From assembly GCA_947570695.1 (NCBI GenBank), contig CANOVB010000001.1, positions 140,553-204,552 on the forward strand: a stretch of DNA of 64,000 bases. The letters run 5' to 3'. The position numbers and the translations under genes were made by a program. This document shows, in pieces, positions 45,359 to 54,385 of this stretch; position 1 is the stretch's first letter; every line of letters starts with the position of its first letter. This stretch comes from an uncultured Clostridium sp. Its GTDB lineage: Bacteria > Bacillota > Clostridia > TANB77 > CAG-508. Below the pieces are notes generated by a model, which ran no database searches, had not been told where the DNA came from, and saw only the letters and a list, made by a program, of their open reading frames with translations.

Positions 45359-45691
45359 ATGAGAGTAAATCATTTTATTGAGGACAAGCTATTGCTTTTT
45401 GAAATTACAGAAGAATTGGATCATCATGCATCGGAAATTATAAGAAAAAGAGCAGATTATGAAATTCAAAGATTTATGCCTAAAAGAGTGGTATTTGACT
45501 TTAAAAGAGTTAGTTTTATGGATAGTGCAGGAATTGGATTAATAATAGGAAGATATAAGCAGACCAATTTATATGGTGGAAAATTAGAAATTATGAATGT
45601 AAATGAAAAAATTAAAAGAGTTTTTGAGATGGCAGGTATTTTAAAAATTATACCAATAATTGATGAACTGAAAATAGAAAAGATTAGTTAA
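45359..45691 (+). CDS. spoIIAA: anti-sigma F factor antagonist SpoIIAA
   Basis: 110 residues, STAS fold. VVFDFKRVSFMDSAGIGLIIGRY carries the phosphorylated serine at S56. Dephosphorylated SpoIIAA binds SpoIIAB and frees sigma-F in the forespore. AAGGAGG lies before the ATG. First gene of spoIIA, but unusually separated from spoIIAB by about 300 bases. Confidence 0.95.
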   Translation: MRVNHFIEDKLLLFEITEELDHHASEIIRKRADYEIQRFMPKRVVFDFKRVSFMDSAGIGLIIGRYKQTNLYGGKLEIMNVNEKIKRVFEMAGILKIIPIIDELKIEKIS

Positions 45692-45756
45692 ACTTTTAGC
45701 TAATTAGTTTATTAAAAGATAACTATATAATTTATTTATAAAAATTGATTATAAAT

Positions 45757-45912
45757 GAATAAAGACTAATTATAAAAAAGTTATTATAAAGAATAAAAAT
45801 TAATCATAAAAAATAATTATAAGAAGTTATTATAAAGTTTAAAGACTGATCATGAATAATTATAAGAAGTGCTTATAAAGAATAAAGACTAATTACAAAG
45901 AGGTATTGTAAA
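45757..45912 (+). repeat. degenerate tandem repeat between spoIIAA and spoIIAB
   Basis: Four AT-rich units of 33-46 bases (45757-45790, 45791-45836, 45837-45879, 45880-45912) share the order AATAAAGACTAATTATAA..AGTTATTATAAA. No ORF or clear terminator is seen. Not CRISPR: there are no unique spacers. Confidence 0.7.
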
Positions 45913-45994
45913 AACAATTTATAATGCATTAATAGTAAAGAAATTAAAAAGAAAGAATATGTTTTGCATACATATTAAATGAGGAATATTGAAA

Positions 45995-46447
45995 ATGAAT
46001 AAAATAAAAAATGAAATGAAAATAGAATTTGCAAGTAAATCTGCAAATGAAGCTTTTGCACGAATTGCTGTTGCAGCATTTGCTTCACAACTTGACCCTA
46101 CTATAGAAGAAATTGCAGATATAAAAACATCGGTTTCTGAAGCAGTTACTAATTCAATAATACATGCATATCCAAATAAAGATGGAGTAGTAAAAGTAAA
46201 AGCTAGTCTAACTGATGATGAAATTGAAATAGAAGTATCTGATACAGGTTGTGGAATGGAGAATGTAGAAGAAGCAAGAACACCACTTTATACAACGAAA
46301 AGCAATTTAGAAAGATCTGGAATGGGGTTTACGATCATGGAAAACTTTATGGATGAATTAAAAGTAGAATCTATAGTTGGATTAGGGACAAAAGTTACAA
46401 TGAATAAAAAAATAAAAAAAGAAAACAGCGTAGAGAATACATATTAA
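45995..46447 (+). CDS. spoIIAB: anti-sigma F factor SpoIIAB (serine kinase)
   Basis: Start at ATG 45995 with GAGGA at a suitable distance (150 residues); TTG 45989 is too close to that site. GHKL ATPase fold: [13 protein letters not shown] (N box), [21 protein letters not shown] (G1), [15 protein letters not shown] (G2). It binds sigma-F and phosphorylates SpoIIAA. It is followed 12 bases later by sigF. Confidence 0.94.
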   Translation: MNKIKNEMKIEFASKSANEAFARIAVAAFASQLDPTIEEIADIKTSVSEAVTNSIIHAYPNKDGVVKVKASLTDDEIEIEVSDTGCGMENVEEARTPLYTTKSNLERSGMGFTIMENFMDELKVESIVGLGTKVTMNKKIKKENSVENTY

Positions 46448-46459
46448 GAGGGGGATAAA

Positions 46460-47174
46460 ATGCATGAAAAGGATAAAACTCTTATCCTACTAGCACAGCA
46501 AGGTGATAAAGAAAAGTTGGCACAAATTTTAGAAGAAAATAAACGGACTTATTTGGAATATTGTAAAAAGATTTTTAGGAAGAGGATATGAGGCTGATGA
46601 CTTATATCAAATTGCTTGCATAGGATTTATTGAGGCAATACAAAGATTTGATTTTGATTATAATGTTGAATTATCTACATATTCAGTTCAGTACATGATA
46701 GGTGAGATAAAAAAGTTTTTAAGAGATGATGGAATAATAAGAATTAGTAGAAGTATTAAAGAACTTGGGATAAAAATTAAAGAATTAGAAAAAGTTTACA
46801 TGGCAAAAACTGGGGAGCAGGTATGTATTACAAAGATGTCTGAGATTTTGCAATTACCAGAAGAAAACATATCTACTGCTATGGAAGCTTTACAAACAAT
46901 AGAATCAATTAATGCAAAAATAGGGGAAGATGGAAAAGAAATAATAGAAACTTTGGTATCAGAAGATGATGAGCAATCTAGAATTGTAGATAAAATTACT
47001 ATTTTAGGAATGATAAAAGAGCTTAGTAATCGAGATAGAGAAATTATAGATTTAAGATATTTTAAAGATAAAACTCAAACTCAAGTAGCAAAAATTTTGG
47101 GTATTTCGCAGGTTCATGTCTCTAGAATAGAAAAGAAAATTTTAAATGAATTTAGAAATAAATTATTAGCATAG
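46460..47174 (+). CDS. sigF: sporulation sigma factor F, one-base frameshift near the N-terminus
   Basis: Early forespore sigma factor. From ATG 46460 (after GAGGGGG) the frame reads MHEKDKTLILLAQQGDKEKLAQILEEN, then breaks. With one A removed in the AAAC at 46541-46544 it continues GLIWNIVKRFLGRGYEADDLYQIACIGFIEAIQRFDF (region 2), on through IGEIKKFLRDDG (region 3) to VAKILGISQVHVSRIEKKIL (region 4.2). Repaired length is 237 residues. The longest intact frame starts only at 46695 and lacks region 2. A sequence error is likely, since sporulation needs this gene. Confidence 0.9.
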
Positions 47175-47186
47175 GAGAGAAACTAT

Positions 47187-48167
47187 TTGAAAAAGATATT
47201 ATTTTATTTTGCTTTTGTAATTATTTTAATTTTTGCAATGCCAATTATTTTTACAAACCAATTTAAATCAAAAGAGGTTGTTTCAGAGCCAGAAGAAATA
47301 GAAGAAGAAAAAAAATTTGATTATGGAGAATTTAATACTATAAGATTATTGCATGTTGAAACAGGAGAAGTAGAGAATCTAGATTTGGATACTTATTTAT
47401 ATGGTGTAGTAAGTAGTGAAATGCCTGCAAGTTTTGATTTAGAAGCTTTAAAAGCACAAGCTGTTGTTGCAAGAACTTATACTATCTATCATATAAAAAA
47501 TGATAGTAAACATGAAAATGCAGATGTTTGTGATAGTTCGCTTTGCTGTCAAGCTTGGATATCAAAAGAAAATAGATTAGCAAGATGGGAGGAAAATTTA
47601 AGAGAAGAATACTGGAATAAAATTGTTAAAGCTGTAAATGAAACTAAGGGAAAAGTAGTGCTATATAATGGAGAACCAATTAATGCATTATTTCACAGTA
47701 ATAGTGGCGGAAGAACAGAACTCTCAATAAATGTATGGGGAGGAGATTATCCATATTTTCAAACAGTAGAAACTAGTGGAGAACAAAACTATACTTCTTA
47801 TAGTTCAGAAGTTCAAGTTTCAAAAGATGAGCTTGTTAAAAAGATGTTAGAAAAGTATTCAGGATTTAAGATTGATTTTAAAGATCCATTATGCATAAAA
47901 ATTTTGGAATATACAGATAGTAATAGAGTAAAAAAGATGCAAATAGGAAATATCGAATTAAGCGGAGTAGAAGCAAGAAACTTATTTGGTTTAAAATCGG
48001 CAAAATTTAATTTTGAAATATCTGGAGATTTTGTAAGTTTTTCTGTTGTAGGCTATGGTCACGGTGTGGGTTTAAGTCAATGTGGAAGTGATACTTTAGC
48101 CAAAAATGGAAGGGATTATGAGCAAATAATAAAATATTATTATAAAGATGTGGAAATTAGTGAATAA
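47187..48167 (+). CDS. spoIID: stage II sporulation protein D
   Basis: 326 residues from a TTG start after AGGAGAG. An N-terminal membrane helix (ILFYFAFVIILIFAMPIIF) is followed by the SpoIID lytic transglycosylase domain: YGVVSSEMPASFDLEALKAQAVVARTY with the catalytic Glu, FHSNSGGRTE, and a C-terminal YGHGVGLSQCGSDTLAKNG. It degrades septal peptidoglycan during engulfment. Placed 12 bases after sigF, so it can be co-transcribed, though mother-cell control would be usual. Confidence 0.94.
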   Translation: MKKILFYFAFVIILIFAMPIIFTNQFKSKEVVSEPEEIEEEKKFDYGEFNTIRLLHVETGEVENLDLDTYLYGVVSSEMPASFDLEALKAQAVVARTYTIYHIKNDSKHENADVCDSSLCCQAWISKENRLARWEENLREEYWNKIVKAVNETKGKVVLYNGEPINALFHSNSGGRTELSINVWGGDYPYFQTVETSGEQNYTSYSSEVQVSKDELVKKMLEKYSGFKIDFKDPLCIKILEYTDSNRVKKMQIGNIELSGVEARNLFGLKSAKFNFEISGDFVSFSVVGYGHGVGLSQCGSDTLAKNGRDYEQIIKYYYKDVEISE

Positions 48168-48224
48168 TCTTCAAAAAATTGCAAATACTTATAATAGTTA
48201 TTTACTTAAAAGTGGAGGTTTTTT

Positions 48225-49037
48225 ATGAGAAGAAGAGAATTTTTTGAAGAACAGAAATTAAAAAGAATGGTATATGTATTTAGTATTACTTTGGTAATAT
48301 CTATTGTATTATTTTTAACTGTTTTTGTTATGTATAATAAAAAGCTTAAGGAGGAATCAACTGAAAGTTTATTAAATTTAGGTAAGATGAGTGATATTGT
48401 TCAAAATGATGAGCTTTCAGAAGCAAGTTCTTCATTAGATAAAAACATTGCAAAGGCATCTAATACTGTGAATACAACAAATACAGCAATAAATAAAGCA
48501 ACTAATACTGTTTCAAATACAGTTAAAAACACTAGTACAAATAAAACACCAGTATCAGCTACTATACAAAATCAAGTAAATGCAAATACTGTAAATCAAG
48601 TAACAAATAATGTAGTTGAAGAAAAGAAAGAATTAGCATTTGTTGCACCTGTTTCAGGAGAAATTACTAAAGATTTTGCAACAGATACTTTAATTTATTC
48701 AAATACTTTGGAAGAATGGACAACTCATAGTGGAATAGATATTAAAGCTGATAAAACTACTATAGTTGTAGCAAGTGAAGCTGGAACTGTTGAAAGTATT
48801 AAAAATGATCCAAGATATGGTTTAACAGTTACGATTAATCATGGAGAAGGATTTAAAACTATTTATTCTAATCTTTTAACTTCAGAATTTGTTAAGGAAA
48901 ATGAAGTTGTAGAACAGGGACAAACCATAGGTACAGTTGGAGATTCTGCAAGCTTTGAAGTAGCAGATGAAGCTCATTTACATTTTGAAATGTATAAAGA
49001 TGGTACTTTAGTAAATCCTACAATATATTTAAAATAA
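48225..49037 (+). CDS. M23 family peptidase, SpoIIQ-like
   Basis: 270 residues: an N-terminal membrane helix (YVFSITLVISIVLFLTVFVMY), an Asn/Thr-rich linker of about 80 residues, and a C-terminal LytM domain. Both zinc motifs are intact: HSGIDIKAD (H and D) and HLHFEMY. The place after spoIID argues for SpoIIQ, the forespore half of the engulfment channel. Bacillus SpoIIQ has lost one zinc ligand, whereas clostridial ones keep it, as here. GGAGG precedes the ATG. Confidence 0.85.
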   Translation: MRRREFFEEQKLKRMVYVFSITLVISIVLFLTVFVMYNKKLKEESTESLLNLGKMSDIVQNDELSEASSSLDKNIAKASNTVNTTNTAINKATNTVSNTVKNTSTNKTPVSATIQNQVNANTVNQVTNNVVEEKKELAFVAPVSGEITKDFATDTLIYSNTLEEWTTHSGIDIKADKTTIVVASEAGTVESIKNDPRYGLTVTINHGEGFKTIYSNLLTSEFVKENEVVEQGQTIGTVGDSASFEVADEAHLHFEMYKDGTLVNPTIYLK

Positions 49038-49050
49038 AATATCAAAGATA

Positions 49051-49085
49051 AAAAATCAATATTATTTTAATATTGATTTTTTTGT
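49051..49085 (+). terminator. terminator of the spoIID-M23 block
   Basis: A perfect 14-bp A/T stem around AAATCAATATTA, with a T-run, lies just after the M23 stop. Confidence 0.75.
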
Positions 49086-49316
49086 TTAATATTATAATTA
49101 GTGATAGTTCTTTATCAATTAAATTTGACGTATAAAAAAGAGAAACTGAAGAAGGCTAAGGATTAGATGATGAATGGTAATAATTTAGAATATGTGCAAA
49201 AATAAAATTAAAGTTTTATTTCCTTATTTTTATATTGAAAAAAAAATGTGTTATGTTATAATTATTATTATGATATTTAATTTATTTTGAAATATATTAG
49301 AAAGAGGATGAAATTT

Positions 49317-49418
49317 ATGGATAAGAAAAAATTATTTACAAAAATACTAGCAGGAGTACTTTTAGGGTTAATGGTATTTTCAGTTTTTGGAACTTTATTG
49401 TTTTATTTATTTAGATAA
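49317..49418 (+). CDS. small membrane protein, DUF4044-like
   Basis: 33 residues: MDKKKLFTKILAGV followed by one hydrophobic helix. AGAGGATG lies upstream. Such tiny single-helix proteins before or near cdaA are common in Clostridia and are filed as DUF4044. It precedes cdaA by 24 bases, so the two are probably co-transcribed. Function unknown. Confidence 0.7.
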   Translation: MDKKKLFTKILAGVLLGLMVFSVFGTLLFYLFR

Positions 49419-49442
49419 AACTATAAATAAGGAGAAAAGTAT

Positions 49443-50312
49443 ATGTTAGGTCAGAATTTTGAGAGTTTTTTTCAAACTCAATATTTAGATTTTATTAATA
49501 ATTTATCTAATCAGCCATTTAATTTAGTAACAACTATCTTAGATTTGACTATAGTTATATTTTTAATATATAAGGCTTTTAAAATGCTAAAAGAAACTAG
49601 AGCATGGCAACTTTTGAAAGGAATGGCAGTACTTATTTTAATTACTATTATAAGTGGATTTTTTAAGTTAACTATATTAAATTATATTCTAACTTCGCTT
49701 ATGTCTTATGGAGTAATTATGCTTATAATTATATTCCAACCAGAACTTAGAAGAGGGCTAGAACAATTAGGAACTACAAATAAATTTAGCAGACTTTTAG
49801 GAATAGATCAAGATTTGAATGCTAAGAAAAAAGAAAATATTTATAAAATAGCAATAGCTGCTGTAGAGCTTGCAAAACAAAAAAAAGGAGCTCTAATGGT
49901 TATTGAAAGGGATATAAAAATACAAGATATTATTTCAACAGGAATTATAATGAATTGTGAAATATCACCTCAATTATTAGTAAATATTTTTGAACCAAAT
50001 ACACCACTTCATGATGGAGCAGTTATAATTAGTGATAATAAAATAGCAGCAGCATCTTGCATGTTACCACTTGCTGATGATAAAGATATAGCAAGAGAAC
50101 TTGGAACTAGACATAGAGCTGCTATAGGAATTTCAAAAGAATCAGATAGTATAGTAGTAATTGTTTCTGAGGAAACAGGAAAAATGTCAATAGCAAAAGA
50201 TGGTACTTTAATTGCTGATGTTAGAGAAGATGTCTTGAAAAAAATATTAATAAAGAATTTAATTACTGAACCTATACATACTACAAAAATGAAAAAACAA
50301 AAAATGCAGTAA
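49443..50312 (+). CDS. cdaA: diadenylate cyclase CdaA
   Basis: 289 residues. Three N-terminal membrane helices lead to a DAC domain with LHDGAVIISDNKIAAASCMLPL (DGA motif) and ARELGTRHRAAIGISKESDSIVVIVSEETG (RHR motif). Makes c-di-AMP, which controls potassium and osmolyte balance. The usual partners cdaR and glmM do not follow; instead the gene ends at a terminator. Confidence 0.95.
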   Translation: MLGQNFESFFQTQYLDFINNLSNQPFNLVTTILDLTIVIFLIYKAFKMLKETRAWQLLKGMAVLILITIISGFFKLTILNYILTSLMSYGVIMLIIIFQPELRRGLEQLGTTNKFSRLLGIDQDLNAKKKENIYKIAIAAVELAKQKKGALMVIERDIKIQDIISTGIIMNCEISPQLLVNIFEPNTPLHDGAVIISDNKIAAASCMLPLADDKDIARELGTRHRAAIGISKESDSIVVIVSEETGKMSIAKDGTLIADVREDVLKKILIKNLITEPIHTTKMKKQKMQ

Positions 50313-50357
50313 AATAATAAAATTTTGATAAATATATTAATAGAAATAAAAAATATA

Positions 50358-50402
50358 TAAAACCCAAATTGTTAGGTAATGGTTTAACAATTTGGGTTTT
50401 TG
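50358..50402. terminator. bidirectional terminator between cdaA and the HAD gene
   Basis: A perfect 15-bp stem (AAACCCAAATTGTTA / TAACAATTTGGGTTT) has A and T runs on both flanks. Confidence 0.9.
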
Positions 50403-51254
50403 TTATATAAATTTTTCAACTGCTTCTGCAAAAGCTCCATCTGAAACAGAAGCTTTAGTAACATATCTAGCTACATTTTTTAATTCATCATATGCACCAT
50501 TTACAGCTACTCCAATTCCAGATTCTTTTACCATTTCTAAATCATTTACATTGTCACCAATCGCCATTATATCTAATTTAGAAATAGATAAATGTTTTTC
50601 CAAAAATTTTAGAGCTTCATTTTTATTAATATGAAGAGGTGAAATATTTATATAATCATAATCTTTATTTATTATTGTGTCTTTGTATTTTCCTCTTTTA
50701 CTTATAAAAGTACATACAATATTATTGTTTATAGAAAGTAAATTAGTAAATTCTTCTAAAATAGAACTTTCAGTAGATATAACTGCTGAAAAAACATCAG
50801 ATTTTGATTTTTCAATATAATCTATAATATTAGGTACAATTTTGAATTTCAAAGAATTTGTAGGATTTCTTGATTCAATTATAAAATTCCTTAAATCCAT
50901 GTATTTTAGTTCTTCTGAAATTATTTGAGTATCTGTATAAAGATGTATATGAAAATTATATCGTTTTGCTAAAGTAGTAGAGAAAAGTAAATCCTGTTTT
51001 GATAGTGTATTTCTAAGTAATTCTTTTCCATTTCGAAAATCTATAATTTGAGTACCATTTCCAAAAATACCAAATGATGCGTTAAATTGCTCGCATATTT
51101 TTTTAGATACAGAATAAGATTTTCCTGTACAAACTGCAAAATTAATATTTTTCTCATGAATTTTATTTATTGCTTCAAAGTTTTTTTCTGATATATTATT
51201 ATTTCTATCTATAATAGTACCATCTAAATCACTAGCAATTAGTTTTACACTCAT
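50403..51254 (-). CDS. HAD-family phosphatase, Cof type
   Basis: 283 residues. SDLDGTIIDRNNNIS (nucleophile Asp), the Cof cap domain in the middle, and AIGDNVNDLEMVKESGIGVAVNGA (motif IV) are complete. Such enzymes dephosphorylate sugar phosphates, FMN or PLP; the specific substrate is unknown. It ends at the bidirectional terminator with cdaA and lies 13 bases after the anti-sigma gene, so it is the last gene of the sigma operon. Confidence 0.9.
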   Translation of the reverse strand: MSVKLIASDLDGTIIDRNNNISEKNFEAINKIHEKNINFAVCTGKSYSVSKKICEQFNASFGIFGNGTQIIDFRNGKELLRNTLSKQDLLFSTTLAKRYNFHIHLYTDTQIISEELKYMDLRNFIIESRNPTNSLKFKIVPNIIDYIEKSKSDVFSAVISTESSILEEFTNLLSINNNIVCTFISKRGKYKDTIINKDYDYINISPLHINKNEALKFLEKHLSISKLDIMAIGDNVNDLEMVKESGIGVAVNGAYDELKNVARYVTKASVSDGAFAEAVEKFI

Positions 51255-51267
51255 AAATTAAAAATTC

Positions 51268-52278
51268 CTAATTCTCATCTTCTTCTATAATGCTACTTTT
51301 ATCAATTAAATGAACAGTATTATCAGGATAGAAGGATGTATTCTTTGCCTTTAGTGATTTTACATTAAATTTCTGATATGTGTAATTTGAATTTATTTTA
51401 AATTCAAGTGTTATTTGATAATTTGTTTTTATATCTTCAACAGTTCTAGTTACAGATGAGGATACAGTATAAATACCATTTGATTCATCAGTTATTTCTA
51501 AATCAGAACATTCATATTTTTCATTAGTTATAATAGAACTATCTTTCCCAAAAATATAAGATTTTGTTGCTTGAGAATAGCCTATATAATTGTTGTATGA
51601 AGGTATAACGTCAATATTAGAATAGTCTTTTCCAGTTAATTCAGTTAAGTAAGTGTGCATGTTATCAAGAGTTGCAGCATATTTAGTATCAACTTTTAAA
51701 GAAGTTTTTGATGAATTTGAATCAAAATATTCTTTTGCTATAAAAAGCAAAATAGTATTACCTTCTAAAGTTTCTTTATCTGTTAATCTCTGAATACCCA
51801 CTGAATAGCTTTCAATTAAAGTTTTAAGTTCTTCTAAATCAAATTCTTGAGAATTGTAAGAATTATTTTTTGTAGGAGTTAAATCTGCAACAATTACATT
51901 GTTAGAGATAGAATTAGTAGTATTTACTAAAGTGTTTTTTACTTCATTTTTAATAGAATTATTTGAGGTTTTGTTAGTAGTGTTTATCAATGTATTTTTT
52001 GTAGAAGTAGTATTTGATGATGATAAACTTTCTAAATTATCAGCTGGCTTAATAAATAAATTTTTATTAACTAAAAAAATACATAACAAAATAATTATTA
52101 AAATAGGTAAAAGTATAAAATATTTTAAAGGAGAAGATTTCTTTTTTACTTTTATATTTGAGTGTTCAATATATGTAGCAAAATTGTCTAAAATTGGTTG
52201 ATTAACTACTTTGTCTTGCTGAAGTGTTTTTTTTATAAAATCATCTTGTTCTTGATGTAATTTATTAAAATTATCCAC
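51268..52278 (-). CDS. membrane anti-sigma-like protein
   Basis: 336 residues. A cytoplasmic N-terminal segment of about 48 residues, one membrane helix (YFILLPILIIILLCIFLV), an Asn/Thr/Ser-rich linker and an outer domain of about 180 residues with no known fold. Its GTG start overlaps the stop of the sigma-factor gene (TAGTG). That coupling and the layout fit a transmembrane anti-sigma factor, but no zinc anti-sigma motif is visible, so the role is inferred from position. Confidence 0.65.
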   Translation of the reverse strand: MDNFNKLHQEQDDFIKKTLQQDKVVNQPILDNFATYIEHSNIKVKKKSSPLKYFILLPILIIILLCIFLVNKNLFIKPADNLESLSSSNTTSTKNTLINTTNKTSNNSIKNEVKNTLVNTTNSISNNVIVADLTPTKNNSYNSQEFDLEELKTLIESYSVGIQRLTDKETLEGNTILLFIAKEYFDSNSSKTSLKVDTKYAATLDNMHTYLTELTGKDYSNIDVIPSYNNYIGYSQATKSYIFGKDSSIITNEKYECSDLEITDESNGIYTVSSSVTRTVEDIKTNYQITLEFKINSNYTYQKFNVKSLKAKNTSFYPDNTVHLIDKSSIIEEDEN

Positions 52279-52838
52279 TACAAATCAACCTCCTTATTTT
52301 TTATTATTTCATAAATTTTTATTCGTACAGTATCGATTTTTTTTCTAATATCAGACTCAGAAATTTTTAGAATTTTTGAAATTTCTGAAACAGAAAGATT
52401 AGCATAATAATATAATAAAGCTGTAGGTCTAAATTCTTCTTCAATACTTGTAATATATTCTTCAACTACAGAAGAACGCCTATATGCTTGATATTCTTCT
52501 GAGCCGATAATAGTTTCTGTAGAAGATATTGTTTCATTAATGCTTACTGTTAACAATTTTGAATTTATTTTTTTATTAATATTTCTATCAAATTTCTTTT
52601 TTAGAGATTCACAATTTTTGATTAAAATTTTTAAAGTTAAACATAAAAAGTCTTGTTCTGTATTTACTTCTGCTAATTTTTTAAAAGTTTGTGATAAAGA
52701 GTGCTCTAAAACTTTGTATACATCATTATCAGTAAAAAAATATATTCTTGCTGTTTTATAAAAAATATGATTATATTTTGATACTAATTCGTTAAAGGCT
52801 TGCTTATTAGATAGTTTGGCTTCTTGTAACAAATCCAT
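52278..52838 (-). CDS. ECF-like RNA polymerase sigma factor
   Basis: 186 residues from ATG 52838, which has GAGGTGG upstream; GTG 52847 overlaps that site. Region 2-like: KLSNKQAFNELVSKYNHIFYKTARIYFFTDNDVYKVLEHSLSQTFKKL. Region 4-like: RPTALLYYYANLSVSEISKILKISESDIRKKIDTVRIKI. It is diverged from standard ECF factors. The coupled membrane gene downstream is the likely anti-sigma, so it probably answers an envelope signal. Confidence 0.75.
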   Translation of the reverse strand: MDLLQEAKLSNKQAFNELVSKYNHIFYKTARIYFFTDNDVYKVLEHSLSQTFKKLAEVNTEQDFLCLTLKILIKNCESLKKKFDRNINKKINSKLLTVSINETISSTETIIGSEEYQAYRRSSVVEEYITSIEEEFRPTALLYYYANLSVSEISKILKISESDIRKKIDTVRIKIYEIIKNKEVDL

Positions 52839-53023
52839 TTTTACCACCTCTATAATATATTTTTTAATAACGAAATTTTATCATAATAAATGAATTAAAT
52901 CAATTAAATTTGGAATATATTAGCGATTTTAATTTACATAATTTAAACTGTTTTGTTGAATAGATTATAAAAATATGGTAAAATAAAAAATATATTTAAA
53001 TTATGTAAATTGGAGATAAAAAG

Positions 53024-53758
53024 TTGAGAAATATTAAATTAATAATTGAGTATGATGGAAAAGGTTTTAATGGATGGCAAAAACAACCTAATAAATTAAA
53101 TATACAAGGTGAAATCGAAAAAGCAATAGGAGAGATAACAGGAGAAAAAATAGAATTAATTGCTTCTGGAAGGACAGATAGTGGAGTTCATAGTTTAGGT
53201 CAAACAGCTAATTTTAAAACTAATAGTCAAATTTCTATAGAAAAATTTCCACTTGCAATAAATTCAAAATTAAAGCAAAGCATAAGAATAAAATCGGCAG
53301 AAGAAGTTGATGAAAGATTTCATAGTAGATATTCAGTAAAATTTAAAAAATATAGATATACAATAAATAATTCTGAATATGGAAGCGCAATATATAGAGA
53401 CTTTGAATATCATTTCCCAGTAAAATTAGATGTAGAAAAAATGAAATGTGCAGCAAAACTTTTTGAGGGAGAACACGATTTTAAAGCTTTTAAAGCAAGT
53501 GGTACTAGTAGCAAAAGTAGTATAAGGACAATTTATAAGGCAGAAGTAATTAAAAATGAAGATAGAATATATATAGAACTAACAGGAAATGGATTTTTAT
53601 ATAATATGGTAAGAATAATTGCTGGAACATTACTTGATGTAGGAATAGGAAAAATAAATCCAGAAGAAATAACTGATATTATTGAAAATAAAGATAGAAA
53701 AGGAGCAGGAAAAACTTTGCCTGCTAAAGGTTTAGTTTTAGTAGAAGTAACTTATTAA
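53024..53758 (+). CDS. truA: tRNA pseudouridine synthase A
   Basis: Modifies U38-40 in the tRNA anticodon arm. 244 residues, TTG start. RNIKLIIEYDGKGFNGWQ, ASGRTDSGVHSLGQTANF with the catalytic Asp, FHSRYSVKFKKYRYTI and GNGFLYNMVRIIAGTLLDVG are all family marks. It stands alone here, without the ribosomal-protein neighbours usual in Firmicutes. Confidence 0.96.
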   Translation: MRNIKLIIEYDGKGFNGWQKQPNKLNIQGEIEKAIGEITGEKIELIASGRTDSGVHSLGQTANFKTNSQISIEKFPLAINSKLKQSIRIKSAEEVDERFHSRYSVKFKKYRYTINNSEYGSAIYRDFEYHFPVKLDVEKMKCAAKLFEGEHDFKAFKASGTSSKSSIRTIYKAEVIKNEDRIYIELTGNGFLYNMVRIIAGTLLDVGIGKINPEEITDIIENKDRKGAGKTLPAKGLVLVEVTY

Positions 53759-53846
53759 AATATAAAAAATAAAATTATGGTAACATGAAAATAGTTAGTA
53801 GAATATTATATATAAATAGTTTATTAAAATAGGAGGTATTTATATA

Positions 53847-54263
53847 ATGAATGTTTTACTAATTTTTTTTGCAATTCCAATAGCAACAATAATACTTTCA
53901 AGCATACTAGAAAGCTTTATAAACTGCCCATATAAAGTTGCGGGAATATTTTTTTCTATTTTTATTGTTGTGGCATTTGCACTAGGTGGAGCTGCAGAAT
54001 ATTTAGTTGCTGCTATTGTTTATACAATAATTTCTTTTGTAGTAGCATATATAACAAAGCTAATTCAAAATAGAAATTGCTGTGAAAATAATAATTGCAA
54101 TACTGAAAGAAATAATAATTATAATCTAAATAACACTTTTTCTAGTTTTAATCCAAATAGTTTTAACTTTAATAATGAAATTACACCTAATACTTTTTCT
54201 GAAACAGATAATACAGCTATTACTACAAATAGCACAAATTATAATTGTAGAAGGTATAGATAA
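53847..54263 (+). CDS. membrane protein with Asn-rich tail
   Basis: 138 residues. Three hydrophobic segments in the first 72 residues (LLIFFAIPIATIILSSIL, VAGIFFSIFIVVAFALGG, YLVAAIVYTIISFVVAYIT) and a hydrophilic, Asn/Thr-rich tail. The N-terminal part resembles the small DUF2651/YbeF membrane proteins, but only in outline. AGGAGGT lies before the ATG. Not otherwise recognised; it has its own terminator. Confidence 0.7.
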   Translation: MNVLLIFFAIPIATIILSSILESFINCPYKVAGIFFSIFIVVAFALGGAAEYLVAAIVYTIISFVVAYITKLIQNRNCCENNNCNTERNNNYNLNNTFSSFNPNSFNFNNEITPNTFSETDNTAITTNSTNYNCRRYR

Positions 54264-54290
54264 GCCCAAATTTAGATTAATGTGTTTTAT

Positions 54291-54337
54291 TTCACAAACT
54301 GTAATGAACAAAATCTTAGCAGTTTGTGAATTTTTTT
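54291..54337 (+). terminator. terminator of the 53.8-kb membrane gene
   Basis: A perfect 11-bp stem (TTCACAAACTG / CAGTTTGTGAA) is followed by TTTTTTT. Confidence 0.85.
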
Positions 54338-54340
54338 CCC

Positions 54341-54369
54341 TTGAAATAAAAAAGCTAGAGTGGTATAAT
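54341..54369 (+). promoter_or_regulatory. promoter of the metallophosphoesterase gene
   Basis: TTGAAA (54341-54346), 17 bases, TATAAT (54364-54369). The transcription start would lie only about 10 bases before the GAGGTG ribosome site. Confidence 0.65.
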
Positions 54370-54385
54370 TTATAAGAAAACAGAG

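Noticed and set aside
45757..45912. CRISPR array
   Set aside because: The units are contiguous and degenerate, without unique spacers of constant length, and no cas genes are near.
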